Shown in pieces: positions 24,229 through 33,064 of a stretch of DNA of 64,000 nt; within the stretch, counting starts at the first letter, position 1, and each line of letters opens with the position of its first letter. Source of the stretch: Planctomycetota bacterium (lineage in GTDB: Bacteria; Planctomycetota; JAJSAM01; JAJVHW01); the NCBI GenBank assembly GCA_024280885.1, contig JAJRPF010000014.1, positions 120,286-184,285 of the forward strand, read 5' to 3'. The notes under the pieces are model-generated. The model saw only the letters and a program-made list of their open reading frames with translations. It did not search any database and was not told where the DNA came from. The position numbers and the translations under genes were made by a program.

Positions 24229-26396
24229 GACGCCTCGCCCTTGTCAGGCTCCGCGACGGCGAGACCGTCCCGTTCGAGCAGGAGCGTATCCGCGACGCGA
24301 TCGAGCGTGCCCTCGTCGCCGCGGGAACGGAAGACCGTACGCTTGCATTCGAGATCGCGTCGGTCGTGGAACTCTTCCTCGAGAAGACCTTCTTCGACGA
24401 CGTACCGGACACGGCGCAGGTCGAGGACATGGTCGAGAAGGTCCTGATGGACACCGGGCATCCCGCGGCCGCGAAGGCGTTCATCCTGCATCGCGAGCGT
24501 CGCAAGCGGTTGCGCGAGGCCCGCGAGGCCCGCACGTCCCGCTTCCAGCCGACGCTCTTCGATCACCGCGTTGTGATCGTCGATGACGGCTCCGAGGGAC
24601 GCTCCGCGGCGTTCTCGCGCGAGCGACTTGCGCGCACACTCGCGAGCGACGGCACGATCAAGCGTTCGCTCGCCGACGACGTCGCGGCGGGAGTCGAGGG
24701 ACGCCTGCGCGCCGCCGGTGTCTCGCGCACGCCCGCGTCGCTGGTACGCGCCCTTGCCGAGAACGAACTCCTCGAGCGCTCGGTCGCGTTGGATCTGCGC
24801 CGTCGCGGGGGCGCTGTTCTCGCCCCTGAACGGCTTGCGGCCGCGCTCTATCGCAAGGGGAGCGGCGGATCGGCCGCGCGCGGTGGGGCGCCGTTCCCCG
24901 CGGTCGCCGCCACTGAACTCGGTGGCGCTGCGCTGCGCTCGCATGCCCTCGCCGAATTGCTGCCCGCCGACATCGCGCGCGCGCATCTCGATGGCGATCT
25001 CCACGTCCACGGACTCGAACTCCCGGCAGCCCTCTTCACGGCTTCGCTGCGGCCGGCAGACGTCGCGGCGGGCACGGCTCCGGGCGGCGCGGCACGAGCG
25101 CCCGGCGATGCCGCCCGCAGCGCTCGCCGCCTGACGGCGTCGCTCGGTCGCGCGCAGCGCTTCCTGGGCGCCGCGACCACCGAGGGCGTGTCGATCACCG
25201 ATGTTCCGGCGGCTTTCGCTCCGCTGCTCGTTGGGGCGGATCGCGAGACGATCGCCGAGGAGGCGTGGCACCTGCTGCTTGCAACCGCTGCCGACGTCGG
25301 TGGCAACCGCATCGCGCTCGATCTGACGCCACTCTCGCCAGCCGTGTCGCCAGCCAACTCGCAGTCCGCGAGGGCGTCGGATCCCACGTCGAATACCACG
25401 GTGGAGCCGGATCGCGCGGCCTCCGCGGCGGCCGCGTTCTCGGCGGCCGTGCTGCGCGCGCATGGGCGCCGCGAAGGGCTCCCGGGTCCCGACCTTCTCG
25501 CGCGGCCGACAATCACCGTCTCCGACCGGATGCTGGAGAACGCTGAGTCCCGCGAAGTGCTGCGGCTGGCGGCCGAGGCCGTCCTGCGTGGATCGCCGGT
25601 GGTCTTCCCCCTCGACCGCGGCCCCGGCGCAGTCACGCCCCGCGACGAGCGTCGCGGGATCGGCCGCGCCGACGGTGGCCCACAGCTCTGTGCCGGCCGC
25701 ATCACGCTCAATCTCGCCCGCGCCGCGCGTCGCGTCGGACGCGGTCGCGTCGAGGGCTTCCTGCGCACGTGCGATCGCCTCGTCGAGATGGCTGCCGAGG
25801 GCCACGTTGCGCGGCGCGAGTTGCTCGCGCAGGTGGCTGGCGCGTCGGGCGGCTGCCTCGCGCCGCTTCTCCGAGGGCCGCGCGGTCGCGATCCGCTCTA
25901 CGATCTCAATCGGGCGACGTGGTCGTTCGGGATCACCGGGCTGAACGAAGCGGTTCAGCTTCTCGCGGGCTTCGAATTGCACGATGGCGACGAGACCGTC
26001 TCGCGCCTCGCACGACGCATCGTCTCGTACCTCGCGCTGCGCGTGAAGGCAGCGGGCGCCAGCGGCGACTTCACGGCGACGCTCGACGCCGACGAGGATC
26101 GCGAGGTGGCGGCCCGGCTCTTCGCCGCCGATCAACTCGACGCACCGGTCGCGATGGCGGAGCTCTTCCCGGATCGCGACGCGTACACGTGTGGCGTACA
26201 GGTACGCGACGACGCGCCGGTCGATCTACTCGCTCGCGTCGAGCACGAAGAGCCCCTGCACGGACACCTTGCTGGCGGCACGCTGAAGGTCCGTCTGGCG
26301 GCAAAGGATGCGGGCGGTCCCGACGGGATCGTGGCCTTGCTCCGCAAACTCTTGCGCGCGGGCTCGGCCGTGCGCGTGGAGGTCTCGACATGGTAG
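24225..26396 (+). CDS. NrdD-like anaerobic ribonucleotide reductase lacking the glycyl-radical C-terminus
   Basis: 723 residues, GTG start overlapping the nrdR stop. Two ATP-cone-like domains lie in tandem (~1-90 and a weaker one ~112-185). The core then shows NrdD-like landmarks: HLDGDLHVHGLE (~254), PQLCAGRITLNLARAA (~485) and LYDLNRATWSFGITGLNEAVQLL (~558-580). The end of the core (ARVEHEEPLHGHLAGGTLKVRL) leads to the stop after VRVEVSTW. The zinc Cys cluster and the RVxGY glycyl-radical motif that normally follow are missing, and the activase gene starts right there. Either the radical domain is encoded elsewhere (split enzyme), or the protein is catalytically dead or regulatory. No frameshift or stop suggesting recent decay is visible. 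Confidence 0.75.
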   Translation: MRRLALVRLRDGETVPFEQERIRDAIERALVAAGTEDRTLAFEIASVVELFLEKTFFDDVPDTAQVEDMVEKVLMDTGHPAAAKAFILHRERRKRLREAREARTSRFQPTLFDHRVVIVDDGSEGRSAAFSRERLARTLASDGTIKRSLADDVAAGVEGRLRAAGVSRTPASLVRALAENELLERSVALDLRRRGGAVLAPERLAAALYRKGSGGSAARGGAPFPAVAATELGGAALRSHALAELLPADIARAHLDGDLHVHGLELPAALFTASLRPADVAAGTAPGGAARAPGDAARSARRLTASLGRAQRFLGAATTEGVSITDVPAAFAPLLVGADRETIAEEAWHLLLATAADVGGNRIALDLTPLSPAVSPANSQSARASDPTSNTTVEPDRAASAAAAFSAAVLRAHGRREGLPGPDLLARPTITVSDRMLENAESREVLRLAAEAVLRGSPVVFPLDRGPGAVTPRDERRGIGRADGGPQLCAGRITLNLARAARRVGRGRVEGFLRTCDRLVEMAAEGHVARRELLAQVAGASGGCLAPLLRGPRGRDPLYDLNRATWSFGITGLNEAVQLLAGFELHDGDETVSRLARRIVSYLALRVKAAGASGDFTATLDADEDREVAARLFAADQLDAPVAMAELFPDRDAYTCGVQVRDDAPVDLLARVEHEEPLHGHLAGGTLKVRLAAKDAGGPDGIVALLRKLLRAGSAVRVEVSTW

Positions 26397-27127
26397 GGCG
26401 CCCGCCTCCGCTGCCGCCGATCCGTGGGCTCGAGCCCGTCTCGCTGACGGCATGGGAGGGGCGCGTCTCGGCCGTGGTCCAGCTCCAGGGCTGCAACTTC
26501 AAGTGCCCGGACTGCGCCGTCCCGCATCTCGTGCCGCAGATCTTCGAGGGTGGCACCATTCCGATCGAGAGCGTGCTCGAGGCGATCCACCGCCGCCGCC
26601 GCTGGCTCGATGCCGTGGTCATCGCGGGCGGTGAACCCACTCTCCACGAGGGGCTCTGCGACTTCGTGAAGCTCGTGCGGGAGCTCGGCCTGCGGGTTCG
26701 GCTGCACACGAATGGCAGTCATCCCGAGGCGCTGCGTGAGGTCTTGGAGACGGGCGAGGTCGCGAGTGTCGCGATGACCGTGCGTGGCCCACTCGATCCG
26801 ACGTACGCCGTTGCCGTCGGCGCGCGCGTTCGGCTGGCGGCGATCTACGAGTCCGTCGAGTTGCTGCTCCGCTGGCCTGGCGATCACGAATTCCGGGTGC
26901 CGTGGCTGCCCCAGGTGGTGGAACACGCGCAGATGATCGCGGTGCTCCGTATGCTCGCGGGCGCCCGTCGGGTGGTGCTCGAGCCCGCGCAAGACGGGAC
27001 TCCGGGCATTCGCGTCCTGCAACAGGTGGGGCGGACGGCCGGGCCCTACGTGGATAGCTGTGTGGTGGCGGGCCGGCCCGGACAGGACTTCGGCGGCCGG
27101 GCGCGGTCCCGCGGTGTGCGGTCATGA
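26390..27127 (+). CDS. Radical-SAM activating enzyme, NrdG type
   Basis: 245 residues with the radical-SAM cluster motif CNFKCPDC (Cys 35, 39 and 42: Cx3Cx2C) preceded by VVQLQGCNF, and a Gly-rich AdoMet strand (VVIAGGEPTLHEG). It resembles the NrdG2 group of anaerobic ribonucleotide reductase activases and pyruvate formate-lyase activase-like proteins. The start overlaps the NrdD-like gene by seven bases. In a normal system it would generate the glycyl radical on NrdD, but the neighbour has no glycyl domain. No auxiliary iron-sulfur Cys cluster is seen. The C-terminal ~20 residues are Arg/Gly-rich. Confidence 0.85.
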   Translation: MVGRPPPLPPIRGLEPVSLTAWEGRVSAVVQLQGCNFKCPDCAVPHLVPQIFEGGTIPIESVLEAIHRRRRWLDAVVIAGGEPTLHEGLCDFVKLVRELGLRVRLHTNGSHPEALREVLETGEVASVAMTVRGPLDPTYAVAVGARVRLAAIYESVELLLRWPGDHEFRVPWLPQVVEHAQMIAVLRMLAGARRVVLEPAQDGTPGIRVLQQVGRTAGPYVDSCVVAGRPGQDFGGRARSRGVRS

Positions 27128-27151
27128 CGGGCCTGGACATAATGGGGCTGT

Positions 27152-27187
27152 GCATGACGGGTTCGGGCATGACGGGTTCGGGCATGA
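27152..27187. repeat. 15-bp tandem repeat, 2.4 copies, before smc
   Basis: gcatgacgggttcgg at 27152-27166 and 27167-27181, then gcatga at 27182-27187. A related catgacggg occurs at 27123. It lies in the leader between the activase stop and the smc start. Confidence 0.88.
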
Positions 27188-27224
27188 GAGCGGTCGAGTC
27201 GGTGAGAGTCGTGAGGAGAGTTGT

Positions 27225-30200
27225 ATGCGTCTGAAGTCCCTCCGACTGCACGGCTTCAAGTCGTTCGCGCAGAAGACCGAATTCAACTTCCCGAAGGGCC
27301 TGACATGCATCGTCGGGCCCAACGGCTGCGGCAAGTCGAATGTCGTGGACGCCATCAAGTGGGTGATGGGCGAGCAACGCGCCTCGGCCCTGCGCGGCGC
27401 CGAGATGGCCGACGTGATCTTCGGCGGCACGAAGCGCCGCAAGCCACTCGGCATGACCGACGTCACGCTGGTCTTCGACAACTCGGAGCGTGTTGTCGAC
27501 GTCGATTGGACCGAGATCGAGATCACGCGTCGGCTCTATCGCGACGGCAAGAGCGAGTACCTCCTCAACAAGAACCGCTGTCGCTTGAAGGATATCCGCG
27601 ATCTGTTCATGGACACCGGCGGCGGTCGTGGCGGCATGACGATCATGGAGCAGGGCAAGATCGATCAGGTCCTGCGCGACAGTCACTCCGAGCGCCGCGC
27701 GATCTTCGAAGAGGCCGCGGGGATCGCCAAGTACAAGGCGCGTCGCAAGGAGTCGCTGCGCCGACTCGATCGCGTCGAGGCCGATCTGCTGCGCGTCTCC
27801 GACGTTGTGACCGAGAAGCAACGACTCGTGCGCTCTCTCAAGATCCAGGCGGGCCGCGCCGAGCGCTACCAGGTACTCGTCGACGAGATGCGCGCGAAGC
27901 GCCTCCAGCTGGCCGTCCATCGTTATGGCAAGCTGCTTGGTGAGCGCGAGACGGCCTCGGCCCGTGTCGAGGAACTCGCCGTCTCGGAAGCGGCGGCACG
28001 CGATGAAGTCGCGAAGGCCATCGCCGAGAGTCGGACGGCCGAGGACGATCTCGAGGTCGCACGCACGGCGACGTCGCGACTGGAGCAGGAGATCGCCACC
28101 CTTGAGGGCCAAGCCGAGACGGCGCGCGAGAAGGCCGCGTTCGCGACCCGCATGGTCTCCGAACTCGACGGCAAGATCCGTTGGTACGTGGGCGAGATCG
28201 AGAACAACGCGCTGCGCTTGAAGGATCTGGTCGGCGTGCGCGCCGAGCTCGCGGAGACGTTCGATCTCGCGAAGAAGGAGCGCACCGAACGGCAGGCCGA
28301 CGTGCGCGACATCCAGGCCGTGATCCAGGAGCGTGCCAGCGAGTCCGCCGCTCAGCGCACGGCCGCCGAGGCGCTCTCCCGCAAGGCCTACGAGGTCGTG
28401 GATCAGCGCGCACGTGTCGAGAACAAACGCTCTCGCCTCGATGCGCGTCATCAGGCGCTCGGAACCCAGCGCGCGCGGCTCGTCGAGCGTCTCTCCGGAC
28501 TCGTCGAGGACACGCGTCAGGCGCGCGAGCGGGCGACGCAGGCCGAGACGCAGCGGGCCGAAGCGCAGACCGCGCTGGAGACCGCGCAGGCCACGTTGGC
28601 CGCAGCCGAGGGCCGATTGCACGCCGCCGAGGAGCGCGTCAAGGAGGGCCGCGACGCCGTCGGACTCCTGGACCGCGACGTCTCGGCGGTGCGCAGCCGC
28701 GTAGAAGTGCTGCGCCATCTCTGTCGGCAGATGGAGGGCGTCGGCAAGGGCGCCAAGAAGCTCATCGCCGCTGCGAAGGGCGGCGCGACGGAACTCTCCG
28801 GCGTGCGCGGGTTGTTGGTCGAATGTCTCACGACGGACGCCGCCGATGCGGGCGCCGTCGAGAGTGCGCTCGGCGCGTATGCGTCGGCCGTCGTCGTCGA
28901 CACATTTGCGGACGCCGAGCGTGCGGCGGCGTACCTCGGCCAGAAGCGCCTCGGCCGCTGCCTGCTCCTGCCTCTCGACAGCGTGCGCGCCGCGGCACCT
29001 GCCGTTGCGGACGCACTCTCCGGAGCCGTCCGCTGCGACGCCGACCTGATGCCCGTCGTCGAGGCGCTGCTCGGGCAGGCCCTGCGTGTCGAGTCGCTCG
29101 CAGACGCACGTAGCGCGCAGGCGTCGTCGTCGGACTCGCTGACCATCGTGACGGCTGGCGGCGAGGTGTTGGAGCCGATCGGCGCAGTGAGTGCCGGCGG
29201 CGAGTCGGGCGGCGCCGGTGTGCTGACGCGGCTCAGCGAGTTGCGCGAATTGACTGCGCGACTCGAGGGTCTTACGGAGGAACTCGCCGCCGCGCGCGTG
29301 ACGTTGCGCGCAGCGGAGACCGAACTCACCGACTCACGACGTGAGATCGGCGGCGCGCGCGACGCCCGCCGCAGGGCCGAGTCGAGTGCGCAACGCGCCG
29401 GCAACGAATGCGATCGCGCCGGTGCCGATGTCACCCGGATCGAGCGCGACGCCGGTCGCCTGAGCGGAGAGTCCGACGAGATCGCCGTGGAACTCGAACG
29501 GCTGGCAACCGAGTCCGCTGCGGCCGCGAAGGAAGCGGCGACGCTCGAGACTGAACGCGCCGACGTCGAGCAGCGTCGGGACGACGCGCGTCGCATTCTC
29601 GGCGACCTCGATGCGCGTCTGCGCGAGACGGAAGAGGCGCGCGCGGATCTGCGTGTGCAACTCGCGTCGGTCGTCGAACGCTGTGTCGCGCTCGAAGCCC
29701 GCGCTCGCGCGATCGAGGAGGAGACGAGCGAACTCGAGGAGGGCGTGGACGAGGCACGCAGCGAGCTCGCGGGTTGCGAGCGACGCAAGGTCGAGGCGCA
29801 GGAGCGGGGCAAGCAGGCGCGCGAGGACTTCGAGAAGGCGCAGACGCGTCGCGAGCGCTGCATCGTCTCCCTGGCCGAGGTGCGCCATCGTCTGTCCGAG
29901 GCGAAGAGCCGTCTCGACGAACGCCGCGGACTGCTCGACGGCCTGCAGAAGGAAGCGACCACGGTTGGCCGCGAGCTCCAGCGTTTCCGCCTTCGGCAGA
30001 ACGAGGCCCGCATCCGGGTCGAGGGCCTGATCGAGCGCATCCAGGAAGAGCTGGAGATCGACCTCCACACCGCCTGGGAAAAGGCGCGTGGTTTGGCGCC
30101 AGCCAGCCTCACCGTGGCGCAGGTCGGCAGCTCCGAAGAGGAGTCGGAAGAGACGATCCCCGTCTACGCGGCTGACGACTCGACTGGCTTTGATGCCGAC

Positions 30201-30872
30201 GAGGTCGAGGCCGAGATCCAGGCGCTCCGCGATCGCATCAGCCGCATGGGCAACGTCAATCTCGAAGCGCTCCATCAACTGGGCACCGTCGAAGTCGAGG
30301 CCGAGGAATTGCAGAAACAGCACGACGATCTGACGCGTTCGCGCGAGTCGTTGCTCGAGGCCATCAAGAAGATCGACACCGAGAGCCGCGAGCTCTTCAT
30401 CACCACGTTCAATGCCGTGCGCGAGAACTTCCGGGTGATGTTCCGCCGTCTGTTCGAGGGCGGTAAGGCGGACATCTACCTCGACGATGAACAGGACGTG
30501 CTCGAAGCCGGCATCGACATCGTCGCGCGTCCGCCGGGCAAGGAAGCACGCTCGATCTCGCTCCTCTCCGGCGGCGAGCGCACCATGACAGCGGTTGCCC
30601 TGCTCTTCGCGATCTACCAGGCCAAGCCCTCGCCCTTCTGCCTCCTCGACGAGGTGGACGCAGCGCTCGACGAGGCCAACGTCGAACGCTTCGCGGCCGT
30701 CGTGCACGAGTTCGCCGAAGAGAGCCAGTTCATCATCATCTCGCACAACAAGCGGACGATGACCGCCGCCGATACCATCTTCGGCGTCTCGATGCCGGAG
30801 CCGGGCGTCAGCCGCCCACTAGCCGTCCGCCTGGATCAGGTAGGCGAGGACGGCCAGATCCTGGCCGCCTGA
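27225..30872 (+). CDS. smc: Chromosome segregation ATPase SMC
   Basis: Condensin core, 1215 residues, normal SMC length. N-terminal head with Walker A GPNGCGKS (31-38) and SNVVDAIKWVMGEQ, a coiled arm (~165-500), a hinge (~515-650, with SGVRGLLVECL), the returning arm (~680-1030), and a C-terminal head with signature LSGGERTMTA (~1113) and Walker B CLLDEVDAALDE (~1140). All ATPase motifs are intact. ATG 27225 has GAGGAGAG five bases upstream. The ScpA/ScpB partners are not in the window. Confidence 0.97.
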   Translation: MRLKSLRLHGFKSFAQKTEFNFPKGLTCIVGPNGCGKSNVVDAIKWVMGEQRASALRGAEMADVIFGGTKRRKPLGMTDVTLVFDNSERVVDVDWTEIEITRRLYRDGKSEYLLNKNRCRLKDIRDLFMDTGGGRGGMTIMEQGKIDQVLRDSHSERRAIFEEAAGIAKYKARRKESLRRLDRVEADLLRVSDVVTEKQRLVRSLKIQAGRAERYQVLVDEMRAKRLQLAVHRYGKLLGERETASARVEELAVSEAAARDEVAKAIAESRTAEDDLEVARTATSRLEQEIATLEGQAETAREKAAFATRMVSELDGKIRWYVGEIENNALRLKDLVGVRAELAETFDLAKKERTERQADVRDIQAVIQERASESAAQRTAAEALSRKAYEVVDQRARVENKRSRLDARHQALGTQRARLVERLSGLVEDTRQARERATQAETQRAEAQTALETAQATLAAAEGRLHAAEERVKEGRDAVGLLDRDVSAVRSRVEVLRHLCRQMEGVGKGAKKLIAAAKGGATELSGVRGLLVECLTTDAADAGAVESALGAYASAVVVDTFADAERAAAYLGQKRLGRCLLLPLDSVRAAAPAVADALSGAVRCDADLMPVVEALLGQALRVESLADARSAQASSSDSLTIVTAGGEVLEPIGAVSAGGESGGAGVLTRLSELRELTARLEGLTEELAAARVTLRAAETELTDSRREIGGARDARRRAESSAQRAGNECDRAGADVTRIERDAGRLSGESDEIAVELERLATESAAAAKEAATLETERADVEQRRDDARRILGDLDARLRETEEARADLRVQLASVVERCVALEARARAIEEETSELEEGVDEARSELAGCERRKVEAQERGKQAREDFEKAQTRRERCIVSLAEVRHRLSEAKSRLDERRGLLDGLQKEATTVGRELQRFRLRQNEARIRVEGLIERIQEELEIDLHTAWEKARGLAPASLTVAQVGSSEEESEETIPVYAADDSTGFDADEVEAEIQALRDRISRMGNVNLEALHQLGTVEVEAEELQKQHDDLTRSRESLLEAIKKIDTESRELFITTFNAVRENFRVMFRRLFEGGKADIYLDDEQDVLEAGIDIVARPPGKEARSISLLSGGERTMTAVALLFAIYQAKPSPFCLLDEVDAALDEANVERFAAVVHEFAEESQFIIISHNKRTMTAADTIFGVSMPEPGVSRPLAVRLDQVGEDGQILAA

Positions 30873-30938
30873 TCGCGAACGGCGACCGAGAGGTGCGGCC
30901 TGGAACCTGTGAGGATGCCGTCCGCCGTGGGGTGGGGG

Positions 30939-30972
30939 CAATGTCCGAGTGCGTGGGGGGGGCAGGGGGGGG
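30939..30972 (+). other. G-rich tract, possible G-quadruplex
   Basis: Four G runs: 4 (30939-30942), 5 (30944-30948), 8 (30955-30962) and 8 (30965-30972) with short spacers, just beyond the smc stop. The spacing fits an intramolecular quadruplex in DNA or in the smc 3' RNA. Confidence 0.5.
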
Positions 30973-31036
30973 CTCCGCGTCTTGCGGTCGATCTCGCTGA
31001 CGACGGATCATGTCACCCGGTAGTGCGGCGACATGG

Positions 31037-31507
31037 TTACCTCGGTTGCGCGCTGACGGTGCGCCAGAACGCGCAGCGTGGAGCCGTCGTCCGGAACGGA
31101 TTCCACGTGGACGTCCCCCGCAATCGGACCTCTTGCCACAGGTCGATCTGGGCCTGCCCGCCCGCAAGCGAGTGGACGTCGGCGTAGAACGTGATGGGCC
31201 CGCGCTGGCCTGGTATCCCCGCGAGCGCGCCAGCCTCCCAAGGATCGCTGCCAGCGGAGCCTGCATCTCTCTCGACGAACCACCGTGTGTCGTCCACGAG
31301 CACGAGCGTTCGCTCGCCACCGAACACGCTGACTGCGAGCCAATTGGCACGGCGGTTGTCGTCCAGCGTCGAGAACGGTCCGGGAAACGACGAGACGATG
31401 CCCCACGACACGAGAAAGAGGGCACACGCGAGAGCGGCCGTCAGAAACGGCTGCCCCAACCGTGGGACGCGCGGAGGGCGTGCTCCTGCATGAACTCGGC
31501 GGAGCAT
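31037..31507 (-). CDS. Hypothetical single-TM protein
   Basis: Frame on the minus strand, convergent with smc. From ATG 31507 it gives 156 residues: a basic start, one strong hydrophobic helix (LTAALACALFLVSWGIVSSF, ~22-41), then ~110 residues with beta-like alternation (NWLAVSVFGGERTLVLVDDTRWFVE, GPITFYADVHSLAGG). This looks more like real protein than a shadow. ATG 31586 is an alternative start. No family recognised and no Shine-Dalgarno sequence at either start, so it is tentative. Confidence 0.5.
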   Translation of the reverse strand: MLRRVHAGARPPRVPRLGQPFLTAALACALFLVSWGIVSSFPGPFSTLDDNRRANWLAVSVFGGERTLVLVDDTRWFVERDAGSAGSDPWEAGALAGIPGQRGPITFYADVHSLAGGQAQIDLWQEVRLRGTSTWNPFRTTAPRCAFWRTVSAQPR

Positions 31508-31947
31508 GCTGGAGCGCGTGTGCCCCGAGCCCGAATCCCCGTTGCAGTGAATTCGAGGTTCCTCCAGTTCTCCGCGCTCCAGCATCCGCCCTATCCTATC
31601 CCGAGACCCTGTCCGACTGCAGCCCCTCAGGTGCAAGGCGGCGTCGGCACTCGGCGTGGGCGTCCCCTCGACGCGCGCTCGCGTCGATCGAGAACTGTCC
31701 TGGTTTCGTATCGTCGATGGATGGTGCCCGGTGACGGGCGGTCCTGACCGGTCCGGCTGTAGTGTCCTCGGCCTGCCAGACCCCGGGCACCGCGGGACGT
31801 ACTCGCGAAGACGCCCCGCCGTCCCCGGTCGGCGGCGGAGCAACGAGCTCTCTTGTCGAGGCCAGGTGGCCCGCCGACGCCCGGGTACGATCCGAGAGAC
31901 GACGCTCTCTCCAGAGTCGTGTCGTCGGCATATGTTAGCCTTCTGTT
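31508..31947. other. 440-bp divergent intergenic region
   Basis: No convincing gene. It should hold the promoters of the single-TM protein (minus) and the HNH gene (plus). The only AT-rich patch (tatgttagccttctgtt, 31931-31947) abuts the HNH ATG; TATGTT could be a -10 box giving a nearly leaderless message, but no matching -35 box is seen. Confidence 0.4.
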
Positions 31948-32991
31948 ATGCTCCTCCAGGTTGACCAACGCACCCGCACCTTCCTCGATGACGATGCTCT
32001 GATCGCACGTGCGACCGAGCAGGCGCAGGCCGTTCGGGATGCCGAGATCGCGCTGGCGAAGTCCCTCTTGGAGATGCGCGAGACGCGCGCGTACTTGGCG
32101 TGCAGATGCTCGTCGGTCGAGATGTTCGGCGGTCGATTGGGTTATGAAGGCCACGAGATTCGGCGGTTGCTGAGGCTCGCCGAGGCGATGGACGCCGAGT
32201 CGTCCGTCGAAGAACGCATCCAGGCGAAGGCGCTGAGTGTGGCGAAGGCCGTGGAACTGGCTCCGATCCTGAACGAGCCGTCGCTCTTCGACGAGAAGAG
32301 CGGCTGGGTCAAGCAGGCGCAGAAGGACTCGTATTCGAAGACGCGCCGCAACGCGCGTCATCGCATGGCGGAGATCCGCTGCGGTGAGGCGGTCGAGACG
32401 CTCGAGCTTCGCGTGCCCGACTCGGTGGTCGAGCGCTTCGAACGCGCGCGGGTACTGGCCTCGCGGAAGGCCGGACGGCACCTGACGCGCGACGAGACGT
32501 TCGAGGCGCTTGTGGATCACTACGTGGACTCGTTCGATCCGCTGCTCGTGAAAGAGGGCAAGCGGCGCGTGGGGCCCACCGAGGATGACTACAAGAGCCG
32601 TTACATCCCGATCTCGGTGAAGCGCGAGATCCGGCGTCGCGCGGGCGACTGCTGCGAGTTCCCGGGTTGCTGGGCGCGGGCGTTCCTTGAGTTCGCGCAT
32701 CGGCGGCCGCATCGCAAGGGAAGCGGTCGCGAGGCGCGGCATCTCTTCCTGCTCTGCCGTCACCACCACTTCTTCCAGGAATGTGGCTGGTTGGTGCCGC
32801 TCGGGCGGACTGCCGATCCGATCTGGATCGAAGGCAGTGAACTCATCTACACGCGCAATTGTCCGGGCGGACGAGAACCGGAGAACGACCGTGAGATGCG
32901 GGCGGCGGCGGCGCTGGCGCGACGCATGCGCGACGAGAAGAGCCATGCGGCGCAGGATGAGGCGGACGGCGAAGAGTCGGCCGCGGGCTGA
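31948..32991 (+). CDS. HNH-endonuclease-domain protein
   Basis: 347 residues. The N-terminal ~190 residues are helical and charged, like the DUF222-type region that precedes HNH domains in multi-copy actinobacterial and planctomycete proteins. The C-terminal HNH nuclease domain has CEFPGC (~234), FAHRRPHRKGSG (~248-259) and LCRHHHFF (~268-275). The Cys pair, the catalytic His in AHR and the HH/H metal ligands are present. Such proteins are often dispersed in many copies and their biological role is unknown. No partner methylase, integrase or restriction subunit is adjacent, so this may be a stand-alone mobile-type nuclease or a housekeeping HNH protein. Confidence 0.88.
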   Translation: MLLQVDQRTRTFLDDDALIARATEQAQAVRDAEIALAKSLLEMRETRAYLACRCSSVEMFGGRLGYEGHEIRRLLRLAEAMDAESSVEERIQAKALSVAKAVELAPILNEPSLFDEKSGWVKQAQKDSYSKTRRNARHRMAEIRCGEAVETLELRVPDSVVERFERARVLASRKAGRHLTRDETFEALVDHYVDSFDPLLVKEGKRRVGPTEDDYKSRYIPISVKREIRRRAGDCCEFPGCWARAFLEFAHRRPHRKGSGREARHLFLLCRHHHFFQECGWLVPLGRTADPIWIEGSELIYTRNCPGGREPENDREMRAAAALARRMRDEKSHAAQDEADGEESAAG

Positions 32992-33034
32992 TGCGACGAA
33001 GTCGAGTGGTGGCGTCCCGGCGGGCGTGTAGGCT

Positions 33035-33064
33035 CGCTGCATGAGTACGCGCTGCATGAGCACG
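33035..33064. repeat. 15-bp tandem duplication across the start of a phosphoesterase gene
   Basis: cgctgcatgagtacg (33035-33049) and cgctgcatgagcacg (33050-33064), one mismatch. Each carries ATGAG; the length is a multiple of three, so both ATGs (33041, 33056) share the reading frame. Confidence 0.88.

Noticed and set aside
24087..26135. 682-residue minus-strand frame opposite the NrdD-like gene
   Set aside because: Composition is typical of antisense shadows in GC-rich DNA and no domain is seen.
26619..28718. 699-residue minus-strand frame opposite the activase and smc
   Set aside because: Arg/Ala/Leu-rich low-quality translation with no motif; smc on the plus strand is unambiguous.
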